Below are positions 10,102-19,265 of a stretch of DNA of 27,339 bases, piece after piece. The position numbers and the translations under genes are program-made. Within the stretch, counting starts at the first letter, position 1; each line of letters starts with the position of its first letter. The notes beneath the pieces were generated by a model. It was not told where the DNA came from, made no database searches, and worked only from the letters and a program-made list of their open reading frames with translations. This DNA comes from Gnetum montanum. Taxonomy: Eukaryota > Streptophyta > Gnetopsida > Gnetales > Gnetaceae. Location of the stretch: contig MNCI01038216.1 of assembly GCA_015680685.1 (NCBI GenBank), forward strand, positions 30,872-58,210, read 5' to 3'.

Positions 10102-10500
10102 TAATGAAACACAAATATGGGTAGAAAGAAGAGGAGAAGCTACAAAACCAAAAGATACCTTGTGGCCACTAACTAAGAATCTTAATTGACCTAACATATG
10201 CATGCATACACATGAACCACTTACTAACTCCTATTCGAAGAAAATGACTCCAAGTAAGAAGTTGAAAATGAAAATATTAACTCATAAACACATACCATTG
10301 GGAAAGGAAAATAAGAACTTAGATGATCAAAACTCAACTACCATCAAGATCACATGGGATAATTATAAGAAAGTTAGAACCCTAAGGATGGTAAGAGAAC
10401 CATCCAAAGCATATGATCTAGGAGATCTGGGGAGCATTTTTCAAATACTTGTCCAAAATTTTAGTCATGGGGGAGATGTCCTATCATGACCTAGGAATTA
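10102..10500 (+). pseudogene. Protease-RT linker remnant, copy H, ending in a polypurine-like GGGGGAGA
   Basis: Frame-2 coding, a Lys/Asn-rich basic sequence with NLN..., KKMTPSKKLKMKILTHKHIP and REPSKAYDLGDLGSIFQIL. I recognise no domain. It lies where copy B has the protease-to-RT linker, but similarity to that linker is not evident. Its last codons overlap TTTTAGTCATGGGGGAGA (10459-10476), very like the polypurine tract before LTR E (TTTTTAGTCAGTCATGGGGG at 18221-18240), so this may be the 3' end of an element rather than a linker. Confidence 0.45.
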
Positions 10501-10504
10501 ATAA

Positions 10505-10745
10505 GTGCTTTTTCATTTGTTTTCATTTTTCACATTCTTTTACATTTTTCTCATTCTTTTATACCTTCTCATTTCTTTAATCTTTCACATTTTTAAAAAA
10601 TATTTTTCAATTCTTAACTTTTTTCATTCTTTATACTTTTTCATAATTTTTACCATCTTTTCCATTTCTTTTATACTTTGTTTCAAACCCTTTGTAAATA
10701 ATTTTGTTATTACTAATAAGACACATTACAAATAAAGGCAAGATG
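10505..10745 (+). repeat. T-rich direct repeat, copy 1
   Basis: About 240 bp of pyrimidine-rich DNA built from TTTTCATT/ATTCTTTAT blocks, ending TACTTTGTTTCAAACCCTTTGTAA then AATAAGACACATT. It is clearly similar over its whole length to 12360-12590. It takes the place of RT and half of RNase H in copy H. The open frame through it is only low-complexity hydrophobic sequence and is not a gene. Confidence 0.8.
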
Positions 10746-10754
10746 TAGTCCAAT

Positions 10755-10868
10755 CTTGTGAAGATTTTAGTGCCATTTGATTTTTAATGAACAAGCCAAC
10801 GATTAGTCTCAAAGTGATAAGATGACTTGTGCATCTTCAAGTGTTTGACATCACAATGATTAATAAAA
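10755..10868 (+). pseudogene. pol: RNase H C-terminal tail, copy H
   Basis: Frame 2 reads SAI*FLMNKPTISLKVIR*LVHLQVFDITMIN, matching copy B's HSAIHFLINKP...VIWWLVILQEFDITMVD. It is the end of the Athila RNase H; its catalytic N-terminal part is absent. A frameshift leads into frame-1 TKNVVANCLSSLKWD, the RNase H-integrase connection. Confidence 0.8.
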
Positions 10869-12335
10869 AAAATGGACAAAAAATGTTGTAGCTAATTGTT
10901 TATCAAGTTTGAAATGGGATGCAAACAACCAAGTAGAACCCTTATCAGAACAATTTCCCAATGAGTATCTCTTCACTAGAATAACAAAGGCTTTAAATTC
11001 AACAAAATAGCCATGGATTGTAGAGTACTTGACATATCTCATCACACAAGAGCTTCTTGTTGAATGGAATAGAAAACAACGTGAACAATTCCTTCACAAG
11101 GAAAAATAATACATGGAAATAAATGGCAACCTATACAAAATTTGTGCATATGGGCTTGTTAGATGGTGTATACTTGATCGCAACTAGCAAAGAGTGTTAC
11201 AAGATTCCCATGAAGGTCCATGTAGTGGCCACTATGTAGGGTGTAGAATAACACATAAATTACTAATGGCAAGCTACTATTAGCCTACTCTATTCAAAGA
11301 TGTCCATACTTTTACCCAATCATGTGAACGTTGCCAAAGATATGGAGGAATTATGGCCAGACATGAAGGACCACAACATTGGATATAGCCATTGGAACCA
11401 TTTGATATTTAGGAAATTAATTTTATGGGGTCCATTTAGCCAATTTCAAATGGAAAAGCATACATTATTGTAATTTTGGATTATTGCACAAAGTGGGTAG
11501 AGGCAGTACTGATAAAAGCTAAATAGCAAAAATAGCTACCAAGTTTTTCCAACAACATGTGGTGAATCAATTTATAGTACGTAGAATGCTAATATCAAAT
11601 AATAGAACCCACGTCACCAATGCTACCTTTAAGAAAATCATACAACAACTTGGGTTCAACCATAAATTAACAACACCATATCATCCCCAAGCAAATGGTC
11701 AAGCTAAAGTCACTAACCATGAAATTACTAGAATACTTACTAGGACGCTTACTAGGTGTAGACGTGATTGGAATATGAAATTAAATGATGCTCTATGGAC
11801 CTATAGAACATCCTAGAAATTACCTATAGGGTACACCCCCTATGAGTTAATCTACGAACTTCTAATCCAGGCAAAGCTTCACACTTTAGCTACTACTAAT
11901 GCACTTGACCTTGATTTGAGTTTAGCACAAAATAAACATCTAATGAATCTAAATATTTTAGATGAAAATAGACAAGTAGCACTTATGGGTAGTGAATTCC
12001 ACAAGCACTACTCTAAACTTAGGCACAACTCGCAGATAAGACATGCAACCATACAACTAGGCAACAAGGTCCTCAATTACAATCCTAGTCATTTATCCCA
12101 AAATTCTAAATTTTAAACACTTTAGGAGGGACCATACATAGTACATGTCACTTATTCATCTAGTGCATTACATATTCATAACCCATCTAGCCCACATAAG
12201 CTTATCCTTATTACTATCCAACAAGTCAAACCATACATTGTGTACTCAAAGGAATCTACCCTATCTACTAACTAGTCTTCCACTTGTTCCATCTTCCATT
12301 TCCCTAATATTCATAATAGTCATTGAGGTGCCCAT
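10869..12335 (+). pseudogene. pol: Integrase, copy H (all three catalytic acids replaced)
   Basis: Nearly full-length Athila-type integrase. The lead-in (NVVANCLSSLKWD, YMEINGNLYKICAYGL) spans about 10880-11165; the zinc-binding domain (HEGPCSGHY ... CERCQRYGG) about 11207-11350. The catalytic core begins with EPFDI*EINFMGS, where the first Asp is Asn (11419-11421), followed by DYCTKWVEAV. After a frameshift near 11520-11545 come MLISNNRTHVTN, second Asp now Asn (11598-11600), and YHPQANGQAKVTNHEI, Glu now Lys (11706-11708). The spacing between the last two is 35 residues, as in D-D(35)E. The C-terminal domain continues to about 12275 with EGPYIVHVTYSSSALHI and IQQVKPYIV. In-frame stops occur throughout the entry. 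Confidence 0.9.
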
Positions 12336-12354
12336 TTAAAATCATAGGTAGCTT

Positions 12355-12595
12355 ACTGATTTTTTCTATTTTTAGTTTTACAATTCTTTTCATTTTTCTC
12401 ATTCTTTTATACTTTTTTATTTCTTCAATTTTTCACATTTTGTAAATATTTTTCAATTTTTTAACATTTTTCATTCTTTATACTCTTTCATAATTTTTAC
12501 CATGTTTCCCATTTCTTTTATACTTTGTTTCAAACCCTTTGTAACTAATTTCTATTCATTAATAAAACACATTTAAATCAAGGAAATATGTAGCT
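12355..12595 (+). repeat. T-rich direct repeat, copy 2
   Basis: The second copy of the 10505-10745 tract follows the integrase end, with the same order of blocks (TTTTCATTTTTCTCATTCTTTTATAC, then TTTCAATTTT, then ACTTTGTTTCAAACCCTTTGTAA, then AATAAAACACATT). Same orientation, about 1.85 kb apart. Confidence 0.8.
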
Positions 12596-13636
12596 TAATA
12601 AGGTGAAGATTTCTCTATGATATCAAATCATTAAAGACTAATTACTTACATAGTGAGCCCACACCATCCATCTATCCGTTCCATTAATAAGAGGTTCTGA
12701 CCATGGCTATAATGATATTCTTTCCATCATCAAACTAAGAATAAACTTGTAATCATTATGCTAGGACAAAAAAGTGAACCAAGTGGAATGAAAAGGGTGT
12801 GACATCACGGGACCTTGTAGATTCTTTTTAAACTATTATTGTAAGTTCTATCATGTTACTAAGGCTCTATTATATTCTTGTAGATCTAATGAAAAATGGG
12901 AGAAAGAGTAAAATAAGTGCTACCTTAAAAGGGTTGACACAAATAACAAATAAAGGGCACAAATTAAGTTTCTAGGGGTCCCACTGAAAAGACATGTTAA
13001 CCATGCCTGAAGGTAGGCAGCTTCTCAGAAATGTAAAAATAAAAATAAAGTACCATGAATAAACTCCTCCCTTGGATAATTGCCAACTAACGATACTCCT
13101 TGTAACATTGATAGTCTTATAATTGTAATTCTAAGAGATGAAATGATGTGATGTAATTGGATATGATCTAAACTTGGTTTGAATTTTGGAAAGAAAGGCT
13201 AATGATTATTTTAACCACTAATAAAACACAAGAATTCATTATGCCTATGGTAAGACATCTCACATCTTGATTTCTACAATCCCTTCTAAAACCATTTCAT
13301 CTCATTGTTTGAATAATCATAACCTATGATTTTGTGTAACATAGAGTTATTTTTCCATTTTCATGGTACTAACATGTGTGTCTTGCTAAACAAGTATGCA
13401 TTGCATTCAACACCTTAAGTGCCTAAGGACACTTTTAAGTGTGGTTATCCAAGGACATTAAGGGCTGGAGCCTACTTTTGGAAGGATCCACTTGTATAAT
13501 TATTGTATCTTATACCTACCAAGCAATTCCACATCATCTTAAGCCTTCCAATTCTAATGAATAACAATAAATACTTCCCATATAATTCACACTATCCATT
13601 CTGATAACACAACAATGTTATCTTTTTCATCCATTC
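12596..13636. other. Non-coding spacer of element H
   Basis: About 1 kb of AT-rich DNA between integrase and solo LTR D. No coding frame or domain could be recognised on either strand. Near its right end CCATTCTGATAA occurs twice (13595-13606 and 13631-13642); the second lies across the start of LTR D. Confidence 0.6.
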
Positions 13637-14493
13637 TGATAAATCGTGTTTTTTAATGCTTTGATATCTGGGTGGTCGTGATATCAAGTACACAATATTG
13701 CAGCCCAAGATGTGATATCGTACATTCAATATCGCAAGGTTACTCTCGGGTCTATAAATACAGTGCCCAAGTGCACAATTAGGAGTAAGTTTTTGGTAGT
13801 CAAGTAGCAAAACTCTTGGAGTTTGTTCATTTGAGAGTTAGAATATTTTTCAAGTGCCTGCAACAAGAGATCTAAGTGTGAAAGGATCTTTACTCAAGCA
13901 TTGATGTACCTAAGCACACCATTGTGTTGGAAATAAATATGAACTCTTTAATCCATTCCTTGTAGCACTTAAGACTTCCTTTCTTTTGCATTTACATATT
14001 GTGATTTCATGCAATTTATATTAATGTTATTTATGCAATAATTAATTTTGACCAATCAAGAAAATTGTTAAAATACACAAGCACAAACCTTTTAAGCATA
14101 CATGTCATGCTTGGTAGCTCAGAAATGACTAGCGTTTGACATCCCAGCAGTGTTCGTACAAAGTTCAGGATGTGTCCGAGAAGTGTGATCGGTTACTTGT
14201 GTTAGGCTAGATTAGACTATAGTTTACTTAGAAATTAATCACTCTTACATTTATTCTTGTTCTAGGTGAGTAATTCCATAAAAACATAAAACAATAAAAA
14301 TCTTATGCCTCAGTCACACTTAACTATACAATTGCATTCCACAAGTGGGATTGGGAAGACAACGAATGGATAACATACACGCACTATTTAGCTCTAGCGT
14401 ACTTAGTAATTATAGTCTGTGGAATTTGACCAAATCACACGTGAACGCTTGTGATTCGTATGGTTGGGCATAAGGGTACCTTGTCGTTCATCA
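13637..14493 (+). repeat. Solo LTR D with 5-bp target duplication CATTC
   Basis: An 857-bp LTR starting TGATAAATCGTG and ending GTTCATCA. It is flanked on both sides by CATTC (13632-13636 and 14494-14498), a perfect target-site duplication, and no PBS follows it. These facts define a solo LTR left by recombination between two LTRs. Landmarks shared with LTRs A and E are the TATA box at 13752, AATAAA at about 13932, GACAACGAATGG (about 14358, shared with A and C as reverse complement) and the terminal TATGGTTGGGC. Confidence 0.9.
13752..13760 (+). promoter_or_regulatory. TATA box of solo LTR D with upstream GATATC cluster
   Basis: CTATAAATA, preceded within about 90 bp by several ATATC/GATATC motifs (near 13663, 13680, 13713 and 13729). 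The same arrangement recurs in LTR A. Confidence 0.65.
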
Positions 14494-14672
14494 CATTCTA
14501 TCAATACCTCATATACTATCATAGCCCAAGATTCCTTAATCATAGACTTTCAATGCTTATTTTTCACAACTAAAGCATCATCTCCATATCAAGACAATTT
14601 CAACATGATGCATATCTTCTGACTATCTTATGGGATTCAATTTTTTCCAAGAAAAGCATTCAAAAATATTGA

Positions 14673-14775
14673 TTTTTCTATGGTGACATTGTATCTATAA
14701 TATCGCAGGCACCTACAATATTTCATCTACGATGTCACATTTATGATATCATACTCATAAATACTATATATAGTG
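14673..14775 (+). promoter_or_regulatory. Possible diverged U3 and TATA box upstream of the third ORF
   Basis: This stretch resembles the family's U3 in style: TGATTTTTCTATGG at the left, then ATATCGCAGG, ACGATGTCAC and TGATATCAT motifs, then CTATATATAG (14764-14773). Downstream sequence does not clearly match R/U5. It could be a truncated LTR or a promoter for the ORF at 15305. The rest of 14499-15304 shows no coding frame. Confidence 0.35.
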
Positions 14776-14955
14776 TGGGGGAGTTGGAAAAAATGTTTAA
14801 TTTCCTAAATTTCATAAGAAGGGAGCTGTGCCAATTTTTCTTTGTAGCTAAAGAGATCTGACACTCCAACTTCTAATGCCCATAACATGCTCATTTTTGC
14901 CCCAATTTCTGTGATTTTTGAATCTATGTGATCCTAGCATGATCATCTTAGTCAT

Positions 14956-14988
14956 GGGGATGGGGGGGGGTTGGTGAGGGGGAGGGGA
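14956..14988 (+). other. G-rich tract with G-quadruplex pattern
   Basis: GGGG, then a run of nine or ten G, then TTGGTGA, GGGGG, A and GGGG on the plus strand. Four runs of at least four G with short loops meet the usual G-quadruplex pattern. It follows TTAGTCATGGGG, which resembles the polypurine tract of LTR E, and lies about 320 bp before the third ORF. Confidence 0.55.
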
Positions 14989-15304
14989 TGCTAGTAAGGA
15001 AAATTTGAGTTGAGTTTTCGAAATTGCTAGCAACCAGAAGATAGTATAGGGGTAAGTCAAAGGAAACATATTCAGAACTTTTTTATGTAAATCACTTATG
15101 TTAAGGCCAAAACAACTTTAAGAAGACTAAAAATTAACCTTACCACTCATTTAAGGAACTAATGGGGTTGTTATTAAGAAAATTTCTACCTCTACAATCA
15201 TAGTGAACTAACAACTAGATATAATGAAGCGTATAAGTAAGGTATAAAATTTTTTCTCATTTATGAGAATACTTTAGTAATTTCAAATCCTTGATTGATT
15301 ATAG

Positions 15305-18007
15305 ATGACCCAAAAAAGAGGAGCACAAGGAGAACTTCCATGATTGGTAAGCAAAAGACCACAAGGCTGTGGACGTGGACAAGTGAGTGAGCAAAATTTG
15401 CATGCAGAACAAGGAGAGAAGGAAGCATAATCCTTCAACATTCATCAACAAACTCTTGCCACAGAGCAATCTACTCAACTAGAAGTGGATGTTCCACCAA
15501 TGCACGTCCAAGAACAACAACTTGCACTATCACTTGAATGCCTTTAGGCTATTCAGGAAAAATTCATTATGTTGACAGTAATTATGGAACTAAACTTTGA
15601 TCCATTTTTGGGATTTTCTCTAGAAGCTGTTAAGATCCAACTTCATTTATCTCCTTTGTGGGCTTCTCTAACAAGCAATGGAGAGTGATATCTAGAGGAA
15701 ACACTCCAATTTTGGCAAAATCAAGAAACTGATGCTATAGTCAAAATTGAAGGAATCTCGGTATCTTACTTGGTTAAGGCAATTACAAAGGTATTGAATG
15801 TGCCTAATCAAGAAGCAAATGTAGCACATATATCAACCAAATCTGACACAAATGCCAAGAAGTTATGGTTGCAGTAGGTGTATGGCAAGGAAGATAAAGA
15901 ATGCAGTGACTTAATTATAGAAGAAAAGATCTATTTTAAAATTGGCACTTATCATCTATTTCCTACAAAGAGATTGAATAGAATGTCTACATATGAAACT
16001 AGAGGGAGCGCAATATTAATGGAAAAATTTAATGCAAACATTTCTTACTTCTATTTCATAGAAATCAAAAGGCAATTCAAGGAGAAAAAGGCAAGGAAAT
16101 TAACACTTCCATTTCCTTGCCTTATTCAAAAATTATGTAAACAAGTTGGCATCCTAGGGTATGCAAATGATGCATTAAGAAAGGCATAAAATGCTTCCTA
16201 TGTCAAAATGCTTAAGCTAGTGCCTCCCAAAAAAGGACCAATTAGAAGAACAACTAGGCATTGAGGAGACTACTCAACGGACAAGATAATAGCATCAGTA
16301 ACCACAAGTTCCACCACTACCATCACAAGATTACAAACCTTCAATGAGTCATCTACACCAAATTACAAAAACTATTAGTTGGGGAGCTAGAGAAGAGGCC
16401 AATCTATTAGTTGGGGGGGATGATGTACTTAGACAAACCATTTCAACCAATCTTTCCAATGGACAAATATTATTGTAGTCAAAAGGAGAGGCCTAGTTGT
16501 CATAAAAGATTACCAAGAACACTGCATCATTCCAAGTGGTTCATGAATCTAAAGAAGGAGCCAAAGTTGTGGTCATGTAGCACCATGATGTAGTGGGAGC
16601 TACAGAAGTGATCATAGATCACATCAAAGAATCATTTAATGTATTATTGTGTCACTAGCTGATATTTCTAGAACTAAATATGCTTAAATGCTAGCTGGTA
16701 CCTCTATGACTCTTGCAGAACATGAAGATATGTCAGCTAGACTATTATAGACAAGACAAGTTATGACAAATCTATTTGATATTCCTAGTGATATCGCTAC
16801 AACATAGTCTAAATTAATTTCCACCAAATGAAAATTAAACATGGTTGAAACTAGGGTAGAGCATGTTAAGAATGAGCTTCACATATTACAAGAACAGCTT
16901 GTAGCCCTGAGAGCAAAAAGGAGAGATCCAACTCGGTTCATAGCATAAGATCAGATAGCAAGAATTCAAAACTGAGTAGATTAATTTCCCTCTTAAGAAC
17001 AATAAACACATAGTAGATGAGAATGAAAAGGTAGTATGGAAATCTTCAATAGCTGAAGTTGAATCAGATGCCCATGCCAAAGCACTTGCTACCTTGCATG
17101 ATGAAAATAAATAAATCACTACTGACAACATGAAGTTGACCACAATAAAAAAGTAGAAAAACATTCTAGAAGAAAGCATCCATCAGTTAAGAGAGTAACT
17201 AATGAGGGTCAACCAAGATATGAGCTACCTTGCAAGAGAAAATAGAACCCTCTCTATGGAGGAGGTACGCACCATTAGACAAAAATCACCTATAGAAATC
17301 AACGCATGGCAAAATGAGGCTAAGAAACATGAAAGGCTCAAAGAACAATTTCAAGACCAACTAGGCATGTACAAGTAGGTAAATGGGAAAAAGATCTAGA
17401 TGGAAAAGGCCAAAATTAATTCCATTATAGAAAAAAATCCTAATTGAAAACCCATCTTGGATAGCATGGCATAAACCTATTAAGCGGAAGTGCAAAATAA
17501 AGACCTATAAATAAAAGGCTTAAAAAATACATGGCATTAGCAAACCTTTGATATGCTAATTTGGCCATGTTAACAACAGGTAGGTCCAAAAATGAGATAG
17601 AATAGAAAGTAGCAGTCACCTATGCCTTGTACAAGAAGGAGTTTGTAGATAGAAAAGATGCTCTACAAAAACTTCAAGTATCAAACTCAAAACTAGAAGT
17701 AGTTAAGGCTGGCTACCAGGGGTAAAAAGATATGGTAGTGAATCTAGCCAAAAGATTAACAAACTACAATGAACTCAGAGAAAAGGCCAAAGCTTTTGAA
17801 GAAGAAAGAGGAAAATTTGCAACATGGTACATTAAAGCCAATCAGATGTTTTTGCAACTGTCATATCCATGGAACATACCAAATCCATCAAACATTGGTT
17901 CATCAGCATGGATGGTCCATGATCCAAGAACAAAAGAAGAGAAGTTTCAGGTGCACCTGAACAAATACCAATTTAAAAAGCCTAACGAGAGGGGAAAAAA
18001 CCTATGA
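15305..18007 (+). pseudogene. Third (env-position) ORF: plant transposon-protein-like domain plus long coiled coil, broken
   Basis: Coding relic of roughly 900 codons. The start is the ATG at 15305, directly after TTGATTGATTATAG, which looks like a splice acceptor. Frame 2 runs to about 16190: a Gln/Glu-rich N-terminus, then FDPFLGFSLEAVKIQLHL, then IYFKIGTYHLFPTKRLNRMS...LTLPFPCLIQKLCKQVGI (15930-16160). That last part resembles the 'putative plant transposon protein' family (pattern LPTKHL..V...R..LL ... FPSLI..LC...GV). After frameshifts (frame 3 at about 16400-16650, frame 2 to about 16970, frame 3 to about 17530, then frame 2) it becomes Lys/Glu-rich and heptad-like (VEHVKNELHILQEQLVAL; YNELREKAKAFEEERGKF), ending FQVHLNKYQFKKPNERGKNL. 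At least ten stops. It lies between integrase and 3' LTR, the env-like position of Athila elements; no signal peptide or transmembrane segment is seen. Function unknown. Confidence 0.65.
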
Positions 18008-18229
18008 AAGAGCCACCTCTGCCTAAAATAATATAAGGCTACACTCAACCTTGCTAGATTTTTTTTTCATTTTTTGTCAAAATTATCATGTCATGTGTTC
18101 ATATTTGTAAACTCCATTACAACAAGAGAGATTCATGTATATAGAAGCTAGTGTCATGTAAATCTACCTCCCAATTTTGTAAGGAACTCCATCCTCATTT
18201 TGTTTTAACTCAAGGATGAGTTTTTAGTC

Positions 18230-18242
18230 AGTCATGGGGGTA
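18230..18242 (+). promoter_or_regulatory. Polypurine tract before LTR E
   Basis: AGTCATGGGGGTA immediately precedes the LTR start TGATAAATCC. This is the expected plus-strand priming site for a 3' LTR. The 220 bp between the ORF end and this site are non-coding. Confidence 0.7.
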
Positions 18243-19125
18243 TGATAAATCCAAAAATTTTGAGGCAATGATGTCATAATTACAATATTGTATCCATGAT
18301 GTCGCAAATGCATTATCATATCTCAACATACATTATCGTATAAATGATATCGTGGGGTGCATGCTAGCCTATATAAGCAACACTTAGGTGCATGAATCCG
18401 CAATAGATTTGATGGCCTAGTAACAGAATGCTTTCAGTTTATTTTCTTGAATTTAGTACTTAGCAGTGTGTGTTCATAGTGTGATGTTTTGTAATTGAAT
18501 GGAATCTTTATTCGAGTGTGATGTACTTGGATGCATTGGATGATTGGCAATAAAGATCGAGATTACTCTACATCATTGTAGCAACACTTAGTTTTATTTT
18601 TGTTTCCAATTAGTTTACTATTCACTATTTTCATAATTAATCTTTATGATTACTTGTAATTTACTTTTAATATCATTAAACATAATGAGTACGACTGATC
18701 TCAAGCACGTAACTATAACTACTTGGTAATCCAGTAGTACTATCACTTGGTAGGCCCAGTAGTGTGGTACTTGGTTATCTGAGCAGTAGTTGCACAAAGT
18801 CCTAGGTGTAACCAAACGATCAAGACCAGCTGTTCATCGCATAAGCTAGTTTAGATTTGTTTTATTGTCACTTAGATTTAGAAACCCTTACTTTCACTTC
18901 ATGTTTACTAGGAGCTTAATGGCCAATACAACATCAATATCATATACCTCAATGTGAGTTAAACCACATACATTGATTTTACCAACTCACATGGGAAGAC
19001 AACGATCATGAATGCTAATTAATTACTGGTATAATCACATTGCCTCATCTATAGAGTTCGACCAAGATTGCGTGTGAATTTTCATATCATGTATGGTTGG
19101 GTGTTGGATACTCCACCCCTCATCA
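18243..19125 (+). repeat. 3' LTR E of element H
   Basis: 883 bp from TGATAAATCC to CCCCTCATCA. The TATA box is CTATATAAG at 18369, a GGCAATAAAG signal lies at 18547-18556, and ATGGGAAGACAACGAT near 18990 and TATGGTTGGGTG near 19091 match the other LTRs. A PPT precedes it and no PBS follows, so it is a 3' LTR. The next bases, ATTAG, would be the target duplication; the left partner was not found. Confidence 0.85.
18369..18377 (+). promoter_or_regulatory. TATA box of LTR E
   Basis: CTATATAAG, with GATGTC, ATATC and GATATCG motifs within the preceding 100 bp, in the same relative position as in LTRs A and D. Confidence 0.65.
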
Positions 19126-19265
19126 ATTAGTTTGTTATTTGTAGCTATAAATACAAGGTCATCCACATAAAGTGATATTATGATAAAGTCCTTATTGTCA
19201 TGCTTGTATTTTTTTATGCAAAGATGTTCTTTATATTTCCATAAGGACACCTCTACAAACTAAGT
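19126..19265 (-). pseudogene. Ty1/copia reverse transcriptase fragment, cut by LTR E
   Basis: The minus strand reads EHLCIKKYKHDNKDFIIISL, then YVDD (19158-19169), then LVFIATNNKLID, the copia-type RT catalytic region. It ends exactly at the LTR E border; the continuation of that frame is LTR sequence. Upstream similarity is lost beyond about 19260, with a frameshift at the CPYE-equivalent region. The rest of the copia pol was not found on the other side of element H. Confidence 0.82.

Larger units (their letters stand above)
9299..19125 (+). mobile_element. Athila-like element, copy H, with third ORF, RT deletion and nested solo LTR
   Basis: Plus-strand relic: gag tail, protease, linker, T-rich tract, RNase H tail, integrase, second T-rich tract, spacer, solo LTR D (nested), third ORF, polypurine tract, 3' LTR E. 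Protease and integrase resemble copy B closely (shared EGPQ.WIQPLEPFDI and NLPPFK..NI.LELA.QSI), and the LTR belongs to the same family. No 5' LTR or gag core remains; the element starts next to the inverted LTR B. That all parts belong to one insertion is inferred from order and orientation. Confidence 0.7.

Noticed and set aside
9858-10203. Minus-strand open frames of about 70 codons
   Set aside because: Antisense to the copy H protease, which is supported by the LLDSSS and GRAWLS motifs and by similarity to copy B.
10505-10735. Open frame rich in Phe, Leu and Ile that looks like a membrane protein
   Set aside because: It results from the T-rich repeat; the second copy at 12355 is not open in the same way. 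Low complexity, not a gene.
12596-13636. Search for an env-type transmembrane protein after the integrase
   Set aside because: No frame with a signal peptide or membrane segment could be followed here on the plus strand.
16886-17179. Minus-strand frame starting MLSSRMFFYFFIVV, apparently a membrane protein
   Set aside because: Antisense to the Lys/Glu-rich coiled-coil part of the third ORF; Lys codons read backwards give Phe and Leu.
13637-18242. LTR D as the 5' LTR of a short LTR-ORF-LTR element ending at LTR E
   Set aside because: LTR D has its own perfect CATTC duplication on both sides and no PBS follows it, whereas the base context of LTR E differs. A solo LTR explains this better.
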